A stretch of DNA of 31,416 bases from Dehalococcoidia bacterium UBA2777 (GCA_002352365.1 DEIJ01000100.1:1-31416), one strand, 5' to 3'; numbered from the stretch's first letter, positions 22,224 through 30,999 are shown. Program-made: numbers and translations. The notes: generated by a model from the sequence alone, not told the origin.

Positions 22224-22781
22224 CTATGCTGGCCCAAAAGGCATACCCATGAGTTCCAGCAAGCGTCTGCCTTCTTCATCAGGGACAGCGGTAGTTACTA
22301 TGGTGACTTCCAGTCCCCGCACCTTGTCTACTTTATCGTAATCAATCTCCGGGAAAATAATTTGTTCCTTTAATCCTAGGGTGTAATTACCATGCCCATC
22401 AAACGATTTCCGATCTACCCCACCAAAGTCTCGAATACGGGGTAGCACGGCATTGGTTAATTTGTCAAAAAAATCATACATGCGCCTGCCTCGCAGCGTT
22501 ACCATAACTCCTATAGGCATGCCAGCGCGCAATTTGAAAGAAGCGATTGACTTTTTGGCTCGGCAAATCACCGGATGTTGCCCAGAAATAGTTGCCAGAT
22601 CTGCTTGGGCTGCTTCCAAAGCCTTCGGGTTTTGAATTGCCTCCCCCAGTCCAATATTAAGTACGATTTTTTCTAAACGAGGCACCTGCATCACATTACT
22701 ATAGCCAAATTCACGCCTTAAGCTGGGCACCACTTCTTCCTGGTATCTTGCTTTTGATCTGGGTATCGCTTCCTGCTTCAT
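22224..22781 (-). CDS. rplE: 50S ribosomal protein uL5
   Basis: A 185-residue uL5, a 5S rRNA-binding protein. YQEEVVPSLRREFGYSNVMQVPRLEK, GLGEAIQNPKAL and the NYTLGLKEQIIFPEIDYDKV segment are diagnostic. The frame is open to an ATG at 22814 inside rplX, but the ATG at 22781 gives the family start and lies two bases after the rplX TAG, with GAGAGG a little far upstream; I use it. Confidence 0.94.
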   Translation of the reverse strand: MKQEAIPRSKARYQEEVVPSLRREFGYSNVMQVPRLEKIVLNIGLGEAIQNPKALEAAQADLATISGQHPVICRAKKSIASFKLRAGMPIGVMVTLRGRRMYDFFDKLTNAVLPRIRDFGGVDRKSFDGHGNYTLGLKEQIIFPEIDYDKVDKVRGLEVTIVTTAVPDEEGRRLLELMGMPFGPA

Positions 22782-22783
22782 AG

Positions 22784-23101
22784 CTAATCGATCACCTCTC
22801 GGCAGGAATGGCAAACACGAACCTTGCTCCCATCTTCAAGGAAACGAAAACCTACTCGAGTGGTCCGGTCACATTTGTTACACACCAGCATCACATTAGA
22901 GAGGTGAATTGGGGCTTCACGCTCGATGATCCCAGCTTGCCTGACTACACCCCGGGCTCTGGAGTGCTTTTTAATCATATTAACTCCTTCTACTATCACC
23001 CGTTCTTTAGTGGGGAAGGCAAGGCGCACCTTGCCCCTCTTCCCCCTGTCTTTACCAGCAATAACCAACACTACATCATTGCGTCGAATCTTCAAAATCA
23101 T
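22784..23101 (-). CDS. rplX: 50S ribosomal protein uL24
   Basis: A 105-residue uL24, an assembly initiator of the large subunit. The KOW motif is VLVIAGKDRGKRGKV (about 11-25), followed by VIVEGVNMIKKHSR. Two CxxC pairs (C74/C77 and C97/C100) in the C-terminal half may bind zinc, a variant seen in several phyla. Confidence 0.95.
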   Translation of the reverse strand: MILKIRRNDVVLVIAGKDRGKRGKVRLAFPTKERVIVEGVNMIKKHSRARGVVRQAGIIEREAPIHLSNVMLVCNKCDRTTRVGFRFLEDGSKVRVCHSCREVID

Positions 23102-23107
23102 TCCCCT

Positions 23108-23476
23108 TCACAGCACTTCTGGTGCCAGCGAGATAATTTTGGTAAAATTCTTATCCCGAAGCTCCCTGGCTACCGGCCCAAAGATGCGGGTCCCTTTAGG
23201 ATTATTTTGGTCGGTAAGAATCACTGCGGCGTTATCGTCAAACTTGATATATGAGCCATCGCGGCGACGATATGGCTTGGCAGTACGCACAATAACTGCT
23301 CGTACTACATCTCCTTTCTTCACTGTTCCCGAAGGTATCGATTGCTTCACAGAGGCAATGATAATATCACCAGTGCGGGCATATCTGCGCCTTGTGCCCC
23401 CAGGCACATTGATACACATTATGCTCCGCGCCCCAGTATTATCTGCTACCCTAAGTCTAGTGCAAGGCTGGATCAT
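23108..23476 (-). CDS. rplN: 50S ribosomal protein uL14
   Basis: A 122-residue uL14. MIQPCTRLRVADNTGARSIMCI is the classic start; KGDVVRAVIVRTAKPYRR, FDDNAAVILTDQNNPKGTRIFGPVARELR and the end FTKIISLAPEVL complete the signature. It forms an inter-subunit bridge near uL19. Confidence 0.97.
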   Translation of the reverse strand: MIQPCTRLRVADNTGARSIMCINVPGGTRRRYARTGDIIIASVKQSIPSGTVKKGDVVRAVIVRTAKPYRRRDGSYIKFDDNAAVILTDQNNPKGTRIFGPVARELRDKNFTKIISLAPEVL

Positions 23477-23484
23477 TTTTTCGC

Positions 23485-23742
23485 TTAAACTTCCTCTGCT
23501 CGGTATACTATCTCAGCTACTCGCCATCGCTTCTGCTTAGAGAGGGGACGAGTCTCTACAATCCTAACTTTATCCCCAGCTCGACAGATGTTATTCTCAT
23601 CATGAGCCTTGAACTTTGCTCTGTGGGTTACTACCTTTTTGTACAATGGATGTTTCCTTCGTGATTCTACCACTACCACCGCCGTCTTGTCCATCTTAGC
23701 ACTAGTTACCTGACCATGCCGGGTTTTACGCTTCTTTTCCAT
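23485..23742 (-). CDS. rpsQ: 30S ribosomal protein uS17
   Basis: An 85-residue uS17 with OB fold: RHGQVTSAKMDKTAVVVVES, HPLYKKVVTHRAKFKAHDE, and RPLSKQKRWRVAEIV. The frame extends to 23778 within rpmC, but the ATG at 23742 has GAGG eight bases upstream, overlapping the rpmC stop, and matches the family start. Confidence 0.95.
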   Translation of the reverse strand: MEKKRKTRHGQVTSAKMDKTAVVVVESRRKHPLYKKVVTHRAKFKAHDENNICRAGDKVRIVETRPLSKQKRWRVAEIVYRAEEV

Positions 23743-23752
23743 TAAGATAACC

Positions 23753-23950
23753 TCAAACCTTGGTGAGCTCTCTCTCACGCATTATAGTCTTTAGCCGGGC
23801 GACCTTCTTTCTTACCCGGCGAAGCTCACGATAATTTACCAGTTGCCTGGTAGCCAGGCGAAAGCGGAGGTTAAATAGCTCCCGGTGAGCCTCCTCCAAC
23901 TCCTTGGCTAACTCAGTATCGCCAAAAGCTCGCATCTCCTCAGTTTTCAA
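23753..23950 (-). CDS. rpmC: 50S ribosomal protein uL29
   Basis: A 65-residue, mostly helical uL29 at the exit tunnel, docking site for trigger factor and SRP. ELEEAHRELFNLRFRLATRQL and RVRKKVARLKTIMRER are signatures. The start is TTG at 23950, overlapping the rplP TGA by four bases (TTGA). An ATG five codons in has a ribosome-binding sequence that would directly abut it, so TTG is preferred. Confidence 0.94.
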   Translation of the reverse strand: MKTEEMRAFGDTELAKELEEAHRELFNLRFRLATRQLVNYRELRRVRKKVARLKTIMRERELTKV

Positions 23951-24369
23951 GAGTTATCAACCCCTGGCTTAGTGATAAATTTAGCCTTGATGGGAAGCTT
24001 GTGAGAACCAAGACGCATTGCCTCTCTGGCTGCTTCCTCACTAACCTCGCTGACCTCAAATAGAATTCTCCCTGGTTTAACCACTGCTACCCAGTGATCC
24101 ACACTCCCCTTGCCACTCCCCATACGTGTCTCTGCGGCCTTTTTGGTTACCGGCTTATCAGGGAAGATGCGAATCCACAGCTTACCTCCGCGGCGAAGGT
24201 AATGCACAATAGCGCGGCGCGTTGCCTCAATTTGCCGTGCAGTAACCCACCCCCTATCTTGAGCTTGGAGGCCAAAGTCACCAAAGGCAAGAATATTCCC
24301 CCTTTGAGCTTTACCTTTAAGCTGTCCCCGATGGGCTTTGCGGTATTTCACTCGCTTTGGCTGTAGCAT
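23947..24369 (-). CDS. rplP: 50S ribosomal protein uL16
   Basis: A 140-residue uL16 near the peptidyl-transferase and A-site tRNA. PKRVKYRKAHRGQLKGKAQRG at the start, GWVTARQIEATRRAIVHYLRR, and TRMGSGKGSVDHWVAVVKPG are diagnostic. The ATG at 24369 lies inside rpsC: its first 53 nt overlap the rpsC tail. The ribosome-binding site GAGG, nine bases upstream, is also within rpsC. Confidence 0.96.
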   Translation of the reverse strand: MLQPKRVKYRKAHRGQLKGKAQRGNILAFGDFGLQAQDRGWVTARQIEATRRAIVHYLRRGGKLWIRIFPDKPVTKKAAETRMGSGKGSVDHWVAVVKPGRILFEVSEVSEEAAREAMRLGSHKLPIKAKFITKPGVDNS

Positions 24370-25060
24370 TGCTACTTACCTCTTCTTTTTTACTCCTACC
24401 GAATGCGGCTGGCTGAGTAGCCTCCTCTTTAGGCTGGGGTAAGATATCTCCTTTGTAGATCCAAACCTTTATCCCAATGCGCCCCAGGGGGGTACATGCT
24501 TCGACAAAGCCATAATCTATCTCAGCGCGCAAGGTATGCAATGGTACTCGTCCCTCCCGTGAGGTCTCTCTGCGCGCTATCTCGCCCCCCCCCAATCTTC
24601 CCGAGCAGGTTACCTTTATCCCTTTAGCACCAGCTTGCATTGATCGAGAGACTGCCTGCCTCATAGCCCGTCGATAAGAAACCTGATGCTCTATCTGCCT
24701 GGCTATGTTCCTGGCTACCAAGTGAGCATCTATCTCAGGATCGCGAATCTCTTGGATATTTAAGCGGACCCGTTTACCGCTGAGCTTTTCCAGATAAAGG
24801 CGCAATTCATCCACCCGTTGCCCCCCCCGACCAATGATAATTCCCGGCCGGGCAGTGTGAACCGTTATGAGCACTTCATTTGTCCCACGGTCAATTTCTA
24901 CTCTTGAGACCTCAGCCTCAGAGCATTTCAGCTGAATACCGCGGCGAAGACGAATATCCTCTTGCAACAACTCCGTGTAATGCTTATCCGCATACCACTT
25001 CGTTGGCCAATCTCGGCTGATGCCAGTCCTGAAGCTGATAGGATTAACCTTCTGCCCCAA
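24317..25060 (-). CDS. rpsC: 30S ribosomal protein uS3 with overprinted C-terminal tail
   Basis: A 247-residue uS3 at the mRNA entry channel, longer than the usual ~210-230. GQKVNPISFRTGISRDWPTKW begins it; the KH domain has GIIIGRGGQRVDELRLYLEK; the C-terminal domain ends with LGRIGIKVWIYKGDILP. The tail from about residue 215 is not conserved, and its last 17 codons are read in another frame as the start of rplP. A run of six A (plus-strand T 24386-24391) precedes the overlap, and either shifted frame would stop before the rplP ATG. Start is TTG at 25060, directly after the rplV stop, with AGGAGG five bases upstream. Confidence 0.94.
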   Translation of the reverse strand: MGQKVNPISFRTGISRDWPTKWYADKHYTELLQEDIRLRRGIQLKCSEAEVSRVEIDRGTNEVLITVHTARPGIIIGRGGQRVDELRLYLEKLSGKRVRLNIQEIRDPEIDAHLVARNIARQIEHQVSYRRAMRQAVSRSMQAGAKGIKVTCSGRLGGGEIARRETSREGRVPLHTLRAEIDYGFVEACTPLGRIGIKVWIYKGDILPQPKEEATQPAAFGRSKKEEVSSNATAKASEIPQSPSGTA

Positions 25061-25396
25061 TTACTCCTCCTCTTTAACGATTGCCGTGAGGTGACTCGAG
25101 CGCCTGAGTATCGGGTTTACTCGCCCTCTAGCCTGAGGGCGGACTCGCTTTAAACTGCCCCCCTGGGCAACCAAGACTCTCACAACCCTTAGCTCTGCCG
25201 GTGACATTAGGAAGTTATTTTCTGCGTTAGCTGCAGCTGATTTTATCACCTTAGCCACAGCTTTCGCCGCTGGTTTGGGGGATAGGGCAAGAGTACCCAG
25301 GACTTCTTCTACCCTCCTTCCCTGTACTGCATTGGCAACCTGGCGTACTTTCTGGGAGGATAGACCTACATATTTAGCTACCGCTCTTACCTCCAT
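25061..25396 (-). CDS. rplV: 50S ribosomal protein uL22
   Basis: A 111-residue uL22 lining the exit tunnel. YVGLSSQKVRQVANAVQGRRVEE, the KPAAKAVAKVIKSAAANAENN segment, and RARGRVNPILRRSSHLTAIV (slightly variant tip) identify it. It abuts rpsC with no spacer. Confidence 0.95.
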   Translation of the reverse strand: MEVRAVAKYVGLSSQKVRQVANAVQGRRVEEVLGTLALSPKPAAKAVAKVIKSAAANAENNFLMSPAELRVVRVLVAQGGSLKRVRPQARGRVNPILRRSSHLTAIVKEEE

Positions 25397-25398
25397 AG

Positions 25399-25686
<288 letters not shown>

Positions 25687-25687
25687 G

Positions 25688-26509
25688 TTACTTCCTCCGC
25701 CTAACGATCATCCGGTCACTCGGTTTCCTCCGCCGGGTTTTTACCCCTAAAGCTGGTTTACCCCAAGGTGTTTTAGGTGGCATCCCTCGAGGGCACCTGC
25801 CCTCTCCACCACCGTGGGGATGGTCGCCGGCGCTCATTGCTGACCCCCTAACTTGAGGGCGCCAGCCTAGCCACCGCTTACGCCCTGCCTTGCCCAAAAT
25901 GATATTTTGATGGTCAACATTTCCTACCTGACCAATAGTGGCTGTACATCTAGCCAAAATTTTGCGTATCTCACCAGAAGGCAACACTACTAAGGTGTAA
26001 TTACCTTCCCTCCCCACAATCTTGGCAGCAGTTCCTGCCCCCCGCACTATTTGTCCCCCTTTATGAGGTTGAAGCTCAATATTGTGGATCATCGTGCCCA
26101 CCGGGATTTGCCCTACAGGCAAGGCATTACCCGGATTTATCTCAGCTTCATTACTTGACAGGATAGTGTCTCCCACCGTCAAGCCCAAAGGGGCAAGAAT
26201 GTAACGCTTCTCCCCATCGGCATAATGGATTAAGGCAATTCGCGCCGAGCGATTGGGATCATATTCGATAGCTTTCACCTCACCGGGCATATCAATCTTG
26301 TCCCGTTTGTAGTCGATGAGTCGAAGCATTCGTTTCGCTCCCCCACCCCGATGGCGTACTGTTATCTTGCCTTGGTTGTTACGGCCTGCTTTGCGCTTAA
26401 GCGGCCGAATTAACGACCTTTCTGGCTCTTTCTTGGTGATTTCCTCAAAGGTAGAGCCAGTCATTCTCCGTCTCCCCGGAGAGGTTGGTTTATATATCTT
26501 TAGCGCCAT
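25688..26509 (-). CDS. rplB: 50S ribosomal protein uL2
   Basis: A 273-residue uL2, needed for subunit association and peptidyl transfer. YKPTSPGRRRMTGSTFEEI, NNQGKITVRHRGGGAKR and the C-terminal DHPHGGGEGRCPRG loop with its conserved histidine are present. The stretch before that loop reads GSAMSAGDHPHGGGEG, whereas most bacteria have AMNPVDHPHGGGEG. The end KTRRRKPSDRMIVRRRK is normal. Confidence 0.97.
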   Translation of the reverse strand: MALKIYKPTSPGRRRMTGSTFEEITKKEPERSLIRPLKRKAGRNNQGKITVRHRGGGAKRMLRLIDYKRDKIDMPGEVKAIEYDPNRSARIALIHYADGEKRYILAPLGLTVGDTILSSNEAEINPGNALPVGQIPVGTMIHNIELQPHKGGQIVRGAGTAAKIVGREGNYTLVVLPSGEIRKILARCTATIGQVGNVDHQNIILGKAGRKRWLGWRPQVRGSAMSAGDHPHGGGEGRCPRGMPPKTPWGKPALGVKTRRRKPSDRMIVRRRK

Positions 26510-26794
26510 TTAAACTCCTTCAAAAAACTCAACCTTACTGCCTGGTTTAAGGGTAACCACCGCTTTCTTAGTTGGAGGGGATATTACTTGATGTCTCCTC
26601 ACCATTCGCCTCTTGCCTGGAATATTTATTATATTTACGGTAGCAACCTCTACACTGAAAACCTTCTCTACTGCCTGTTTGATCTGAGGCTTATTGGCCC
26701 CCCTGGCCACCTCAAAGGTATACTTATTCTGCTCGGCAAGCATAGTGTTCTTTTCGCTAATTATAGGTCGGCGCAACACTTCATAAATGTGCAT
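26510..26794 (-). CDS. rplW: 50S ribosomal protein uL23
   Basis: A 94-residue uL23 at the exit tunnel. YEVLRRPIISEKNTMLAEQNKYTFEV and ANKPQIKQAVEKVFSVEVATVN are diagnostic. It directly abuts rplB and follows rplD after 12 bp. Confidence 0.96.
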   Translation of the reverse strand: MHIYEVLRRPIISEKNTMLAEQNKYTFEVARGANKPQIKQAVEKVFSVEVATVNIINIPGKRRMVRRHQVISPPTKKAVVTLKPGSKVEFFEGV

Positions 26795-26806
26795 TTCCCC
26801 CCAGTT

Positions 26807-27433
26807 TTATCCCGCCCCCCAGATCTGTTCAGCACGGCGTACTGCGGCTACAGTCATCACTAAAAACTTGTAGGAGAGCATATCTAGCACATTAAGCAAG
26901 GGGGCAGGCAATGTCTTTGTTTTTGGTAAATTGCCCGCTGATTTTATCACCTTGATATTGGGCTCAGGGGTGACAATAAGTGTGGAAGAATCTATCCCTA
27001 ATGTATTCAATATCTGTACCATCTCTTTGGTCTTGGGAGAATTTAGCTCGAATCTATCGATCACGATCAAATCTTCATCACGAGCTTTAGCTGAAAGTAC
27101 ACCTCTTATGGCGAGGCGGCGCATCTTCTTGGGCATATCCTGCCGATAATCTCTGGGATGGGGGCCGAAGGCAACTCCTCCCCCTTTGAGCAGAGGAGAT
27201 CGTCTGCCCCCACGTCGCGCCCAGCCGGTATGTTTCTGGCGATAAAGCTTCTTCGTGCTGCCACGCACCTCTCCCCTTGTTTTGCTATCTGCCGTACCTA
27301 ATCGGCGATTAGCTAACTGCCTGACCATCGCTTGATGCACCACTGCTCTATTGAAGGGAACATCAAAAACAGCATCACTCATCTCAATATAATCAACAAT
27401 CTCTCCTAAGGTGTTGTGAACTGGAAACTGCAT
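26807..27433 (-). CDS. rplD: 50S ribosomal protein uL4
   Basis: A 208-residue uL4. FNRAVVHQAMVRQLANRRLGTADSK, the tunnel-loop region KLYRQKHTGWARRGGRRSPLLKGGGVAFGP, and LSYKFLVMTVAAVRRAEQIWG at the end identify it. In E. coli uL4 represses the S10 operon; the leader of this operon lies outside the window. Confidence 0.96.
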   Translation of the reverse strand: MQFPVHNTLGEIVDYIEMSDAVFDVPFNRAVVHQAMVRQLANRRLGTADSKTRGEVRGSTKKLYRQKHTGWARRGGRRSPLLKGGGVAFGPHPRDYRQDMPKKMRRLAIRGVLSAKARDEDLIVIDRFELNSPKTKEMVQILNTLGIDSSTLIVTPEPNIKVIKSAGNLPKTKTLPAPLLNVLDMLSYKFLVMTVAAVRRAEQIWGAG

Positions 27434-27437
27434 CTTT

Positions 27438-28064
27438 TTATTTGCCTGGCCTTATTTTGTTGATAATCAGCAGTCCTCTCTTAGCCCCGGGCACCGCTCC
27501 TTTGACCAAGAGCAGATTACGATCTGCGTCGACCTTTATTACCTCGAGGTTTCCCACGGTGACTTTCCGATTTCCCATATGTCCCGGCATACGCCTTCCT
27601 TTAAGCACCCTTCCTGGAAAGGTAGTGCCACCGGCAGAGCCGGGGGCACGATGGCGATCCGACTGACCATGTGTTTTTGGCCCCCCAGCGAAATGATATC
27701 GCTTCACTCCCCCAGCAAAACCTTTGCCTTTGGATATGCCACTAATCTTGACTATATCACCTGCCTTGAATATATCTACTCCCACCCTTTGGCCCAGTTG
27801 AATAGAAGCAGGGTCATCGATACTGAATTCCCGAAGATGCCGCAGCAGATGCCCCGTCCTTTTGAGATGTCCTTTTTCTGGCCGGTTAAGGCGCTTGACC
27901 GGCCCAAAGCCGAGCTGTATAGCATTATAGCCATCTTTTTCTTTTGTTTCAACCTGGGTTACCAAACAAGGGCCGGCTTCAATAACACTCACCGCCACTA
28001 CAGTGCCGTCTTGCCTGAAAACCTGACTCATGCCCAATTTTCTTGCTATCAATCCAGGGAACAT
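27438..28064 (-). CDS. rplC: 50S ribosomal protein uL3
   Basis: A 208-residue uL3. GLIARKLGMSQVFRQDGTVV begins the protein; GKGFAGGVKRYHFAGGPKTHGQSD, HRAPGSAGGTTFPGRVLKGRRMPGHMG and the LLVKGAVPGAKRGLL end are conserved. It lies 10 bp after rpsJ. Confidence 0.97.
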   Translation of the reverse strand: MFPGLIARKLGMSQVFRQDGTVVAVSVIEAGPCLVTQVETKEKDGYNAIQLGFGPVKRLNRPEKGHLKRTGHLLRHLREFSIDDPASIQLGQRVGVDIFKAGDIVKISGISKGKGFAGGVKRYHFAGGPKTHGQSDRHRAPGSAGGTTFPGRVLKGRRMPGHMGNRKVTVGNLEVIKVDADRNLLLVKGAVPGAKRGLLIINKIRPGK

Positions 28065-28074
28065 TGCAGTACCT

Positions 28075-28383
28075 CTATAACTTTATCTCCACATCTACCC
28101 CTGAGGGTAGGTTCAACCGAGTTAGCACCTCAATTGTCTTGGAAGTGGGATCGAGGACATCGATAATGCGTTTATGGGTGCGGATTTCAAACTGCTCCTG
28201 AGAATCCTTGTCGATAAACGGTGAACGTATAACACAGAACTTCTTAATATGCGTCGGCAGAGGTATTGGGCCAGCTACCTGCGACCCTGTCCTCTCTGCC
28301 GCTTCTACGATTTGGCTGGCCGACTGGTCTAATATCCTATGATCAAAAGACTTCAATTTAATTCTGATCTTTCGCTTAGCCAT
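28075..28383 (-). CDS. rpsJ: 30S ribosomal protein uS10
   Basis: A 102-residue uS10 (also antiterminator NusE). KIRIKLKSFDHRILDQSASQIVEAAERTG, GPIPLPTHIKKFCVIRSPF and QFEIRTHKRIIDVLDP are diagnostic. Its ATG shares one base with the fusA TAA (TAATG) and AGAGGA lies just upstream. No tuf gene separates it from fusA. Confidence 0.97.
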   Translation of the reverse strand: MAKRKIRIKLKSFDHRILDQSASQIVEAAERTGSQVAGPIPLPTHIKKFCVIRSPFIDKDSQEQFEIRTHKRIIDVLDPTSKTIEVLTRLNLPSGVDVEIKL

Positions 28384-30473
28384 TATCTTCCTCTGGTTAT
28401 AATCTGCTCTGTCAACAGAGAAGATAGCTCTTGATAACAGTGAAATTCTATGGAGTGGGTTGCCCTCCCTTGGCTTAAGGAGCGAAGGGCAGTAGCATAC
28501 TCGAAGGTCTCAGCTAAGGGAATGATACCTTTGACTATCCTCAAATCACCCTGCATCTCAATACCCCCGATATGTGCTCTCCGAGCATTAAGATCACCCA
28601 ATATATCGCCCAGAAATTGCTCTGGGGTGAGCACCTCCAATTTCATGATCGGCTCAAGGAGCAAAGGCTCGGCTTTGCGCACTCCATCCCGCAGTGCTAT
28701 TGAGCTGGCCATCTTAAAGGCGATGTCCGAGGAATCTACTTCATGAAAGCTGCCATCAATGAGTGATACTTTAATATCAACTATAGGATGGCCAGCTAAT
28801 ACCCCTCTCTCTAAGGCTTCTTTTATTCCTGCCTCCACTGCGGAAACAAATTCCCCAGGTATAGCCCCCGCACGGATTCGATTGCTGAATTGAAATCCGC
28901 TACCCCTCTCCACCGGCTCGAGCCGAAGCAAAACATGGCCATACTGTCCCCGCCCACCAAACTGCTTAATGAATCTCCCCTCTGCTTCAACTGGCCGAGA
29001 GATTGTTTCTTTATAGGCTATTTGAGGTTTGCCCACCCTGGCTCCCACCCTGAACTCACGCTTCATTCTTTCAATCAAGACCTCAAGGTGAAGTTCGCCC
29101 ATGCCGGAGATTAAGGTTTGGCCTGTCTGGGGCTCATAACCTATTTTGAAGGTAGGATCCTCCTGGGCCAATTTTGCTAAGGCATCTCCCAGCCTGTCTT
29201 GATCTGCCTTGGTTTTAGGCTCGATGGCCACCGAGATTATTGGCTCGGGGAAGCTTATCGGCTCAAGAAGAACATGGTGGGAAAGGTCACAAAGAGTATC
29301 ACCGGTAAAGGTATCCTTTGGTCCCAAGGCAGCAATGATTTCCCCCGCGCTGACCTCCGCAATGTCCTCGCGGTGATTAGCCTGCATCTGAAGTAATCGG
29401 CCAAGGCGTTCCTTTCGCCTTCGGGTGGAGTTGAACACTTGATCCCCGGCTTTCGCCTTGCCTGAATATACTCTGATATACGCTAATCTGCCCACAAAGG
29501 GATCGACGACTACCTTAAAGACTAAAGCGGAAAGCGGTGCTGCGCTAGATGGGAGGCAAACAACTACCTTATTTGTTGCTGGCTCGATACCTTGTATTGG
29601 CGGCATGTCCAGAGGTGAGGGGAGATAATCTACTATGGCATCCAAAAGTGGCTGAATACCTTTATTCCTTAAGGCACTGCCGCAGAGGACAGGCACTAAT
29701 TTATCCGCCACGGTAGCCCTTCGCAAGGCAGCTTTGATGTCCAAGGTAGTGAGCTGGTCACCTTCAATATAAGCCTCCATCACCTGATCATCTACTTCAG
29801 CTAATTTCTCAACTATCACCCTTCGCTGTCTCTCCACCTTCTGGATATAACCATCAGGGATGCTCGATTCAATGGGGGGAGAAGCAAGATCATCAGCAAA
29901 AATCCAGGCTTTATTCTCTACCAGATCTATAACTCCCTCAAATGACTTTTCCCCGCCTTGAGGCAATTGTATCGGCACGGCGTTGGCACCCAGGTGTTCC
30001 TCCATCATGATCAGGGCTCGCTCCCAGTCAGCGCCAATTCGATCCATTTTGTTAATAAAGCAGATTCGGGGGACGTGATACTTATCTGCTTGATGCCATA
30101 CTGTCTCCGACTGAGGTTGAACACCAGCCACTGCATCCAGCACTACCACCCCCCCATCAAGTACCCGCAGACTTCGCTCCACCTCAGCGGTGAAATCCAC
30201 ATGACCTGGGGTATCAACAATATTGATGCAGTGCTCTTGCCAATAGCAGGTAGTTGCCGCCGCGGTGATAGTAATCCCCCTTTCTCGCTCTTGTTCCATC
30301 CAGTCCATTACTGCGGTCCCCTCATCCACCTCCCCAATTTTATAGGTGCGACCAGTATAGTAGAGGATCCGCTCGGTGATAGTAGTTTTGCCGGCATCTA
30401 TATGGGCGATGATCCCTATATTCCGCATTCGATCTAAAGAACAAGCCTCCCCTGTTGAGCTATCCATCACCAT
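28383..30473 (-). CDS. fusA: Elongation factor G
   Basis: EF-G of about 696 residues, the GTPase that moves tRNA and mRNA during translation. Numbered from the chosen start, G1 is AHIDAGKT (23-30), switch II DTPGHVDF (87-94) and G4 NKMD (141-144); RERGITI, the beta-barrel and domains IV-V (GRGQYGHV, IPGEFVSAVEAGI, LEPIMKLEV) are all present. The frame is open to a TTG at 30548 overlapping rpsG by 20 nt, and has ATGs at 30500, 30473 and 30467. I chose 30473 because AGAAGG lies four bases upstream (ten before 30467) and the length fits the family; the exact start is uncertain. Confidence 0.95.
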   Translation of the reverse strand: MVMDSSTGEACSLDRMRNIGIIAHIDAGKTTITERILYYTGRTYKIGEVDEGTAVMDWMEQERERGITITAAATTCYWQEHCINIVDTPGHVDFTAEVERSLRVLDGGVVVLDAVAGVQPQSETVWHQADKYHVPRICFINKMDRIGADWERALIMMEEHLGANAVPIQLPQGGEKSFEGVIDLVENKAWIFADDLASPPIESSIPDGYIQKVERQRRVIVEKLAEVDDQVMEAYIEGDQLTTLDIKAALRRATVADKLVPVLCGSALRNKGIQPLLDAIVDYLPSPLDMPPIQGIEPATNKVVVCLPSSAAPLSALVFKVVVDPFVGRLAYIRVYSGKAKAGDQVFNSTRRRKERLGRLLQMQANHREDIAEVSAGEIIAALGPKDTFTGDTLCDLSHHVLLEPISFPEPIISVAIEPKTKADQDRLGDALAKLAQEDPTFKIGYEPQTGQTLISGMGELHLEVLIERMKREFRVGARVGKPQIAYKETISRPVEAEGRFIKQFGGRGQYGHVLLRLEPVERGSGFQFSNRIRAGAIPGEFVSAVEAGIKEALERGVLAGHPIVDIKVSLIDGSFHEVDSSDIAFKMASSIALRDGVRKAEPLLLEPIMKLEVLTPEQFLGDILGDLNARRAHIGGIEMQGDLRIVKGIIPLAETFEYATALRSLSQGRATHSIEFHCYQELSSLLTEQIITRGR

Positions 30474-30528
30474 TAATCCTTCTGGGCTAATTTCTGGCAT
30501 ACGGGGAATAGGGGAACTGAGGATTTTG

Positions 30529-30999
30529 TTACCATCGGAAGTGCACAAAGGCTCTATTCGCCTCAGCCATTCTATGAGCGTCTTCCCGCCTTTTAACCGT
30601 CACCCCTTGCCCCTGAGCGGCATCAGTAATCTCAGCGGCAAGTTTCTCTGCCATCGACTTGCCACTTCTTGCTCTAGCTGATTTCAGCAGCCAGCGTATA
30701 GCTAAAGAGTTGCCCCGGTTGCCTCTGACCTCTACAGGTACTTGATAGGTGGCACCGGCAACACGACGTGGCTTAACCTCCAAAAGAGGTGTAGCATTTC
30801 TTATTGCCTGCTCTAAGACATCGATAGAATCCCGTTTCATTCTCTGTCCACTGAGGTTAAGTGCAGTATAGACAATCCTTTCTGCCGTTCTTTTCTTACC
30901 ACCATACATCACTTTATTAATTAATCGGGAAACTAGCTGGCTATTATACACCGCATCAGGCGGCATTTCCCTTCTTATTATTGCTCCTCGTCTGGGCAT
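30529..30999 (-). CDS. rpsG: 30S ribosomal protein uS7
   Basis: A 156-residue uS7, primary assembly protein of the small-subunit head. MPRRGAIIRREMPPDAVYNS at the start, VARLINKVMYGGKKRTAE-like helix (LVSRLINKVMYGGKKRT), ATYQVPVEVR and the end EANRAFVHFRW are conserved. GGAG lies seven bases before the ATG. Confidence 0.97.
   Translation of the reverse strand: MPRRGAIIRREMPPDAVYNSQLVSRLINKVMYGGKKRTAERIVYTALNLSGQRMKRDSIDVLEQAIRNATPLLEVKPRRVAGATYQVPVEVRGNRGNSLAIRWLLKSARARSGKSMAEKLAAEITDAAQGQGVTVKRREDAHRMAEANRAFVHFRW

Noticed and set aside
22926..23540. Long open frame on the + strand (204 codons) opposite rplX, rplN and rpsQ
   Set aside because: It is antisense to three well-recognised ribosomal genes, resembles no known family, and lacks a ribosome-binding site.
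24380..24395. Programmed -1 frameshift site in rpsC
   Set aside because: In the rpsC frame the codons are AAA AAA preceded by T, which is not a proper slippery heptamer; +1 or transcriptional slippage remains possible but unsupported.
27579..28166. Open frame of 195 codons on the + strand opposite rplC
   Set aside because: Shadow of rplC and rpsJ; composition and lack of any recognisable domain argue against a gene.
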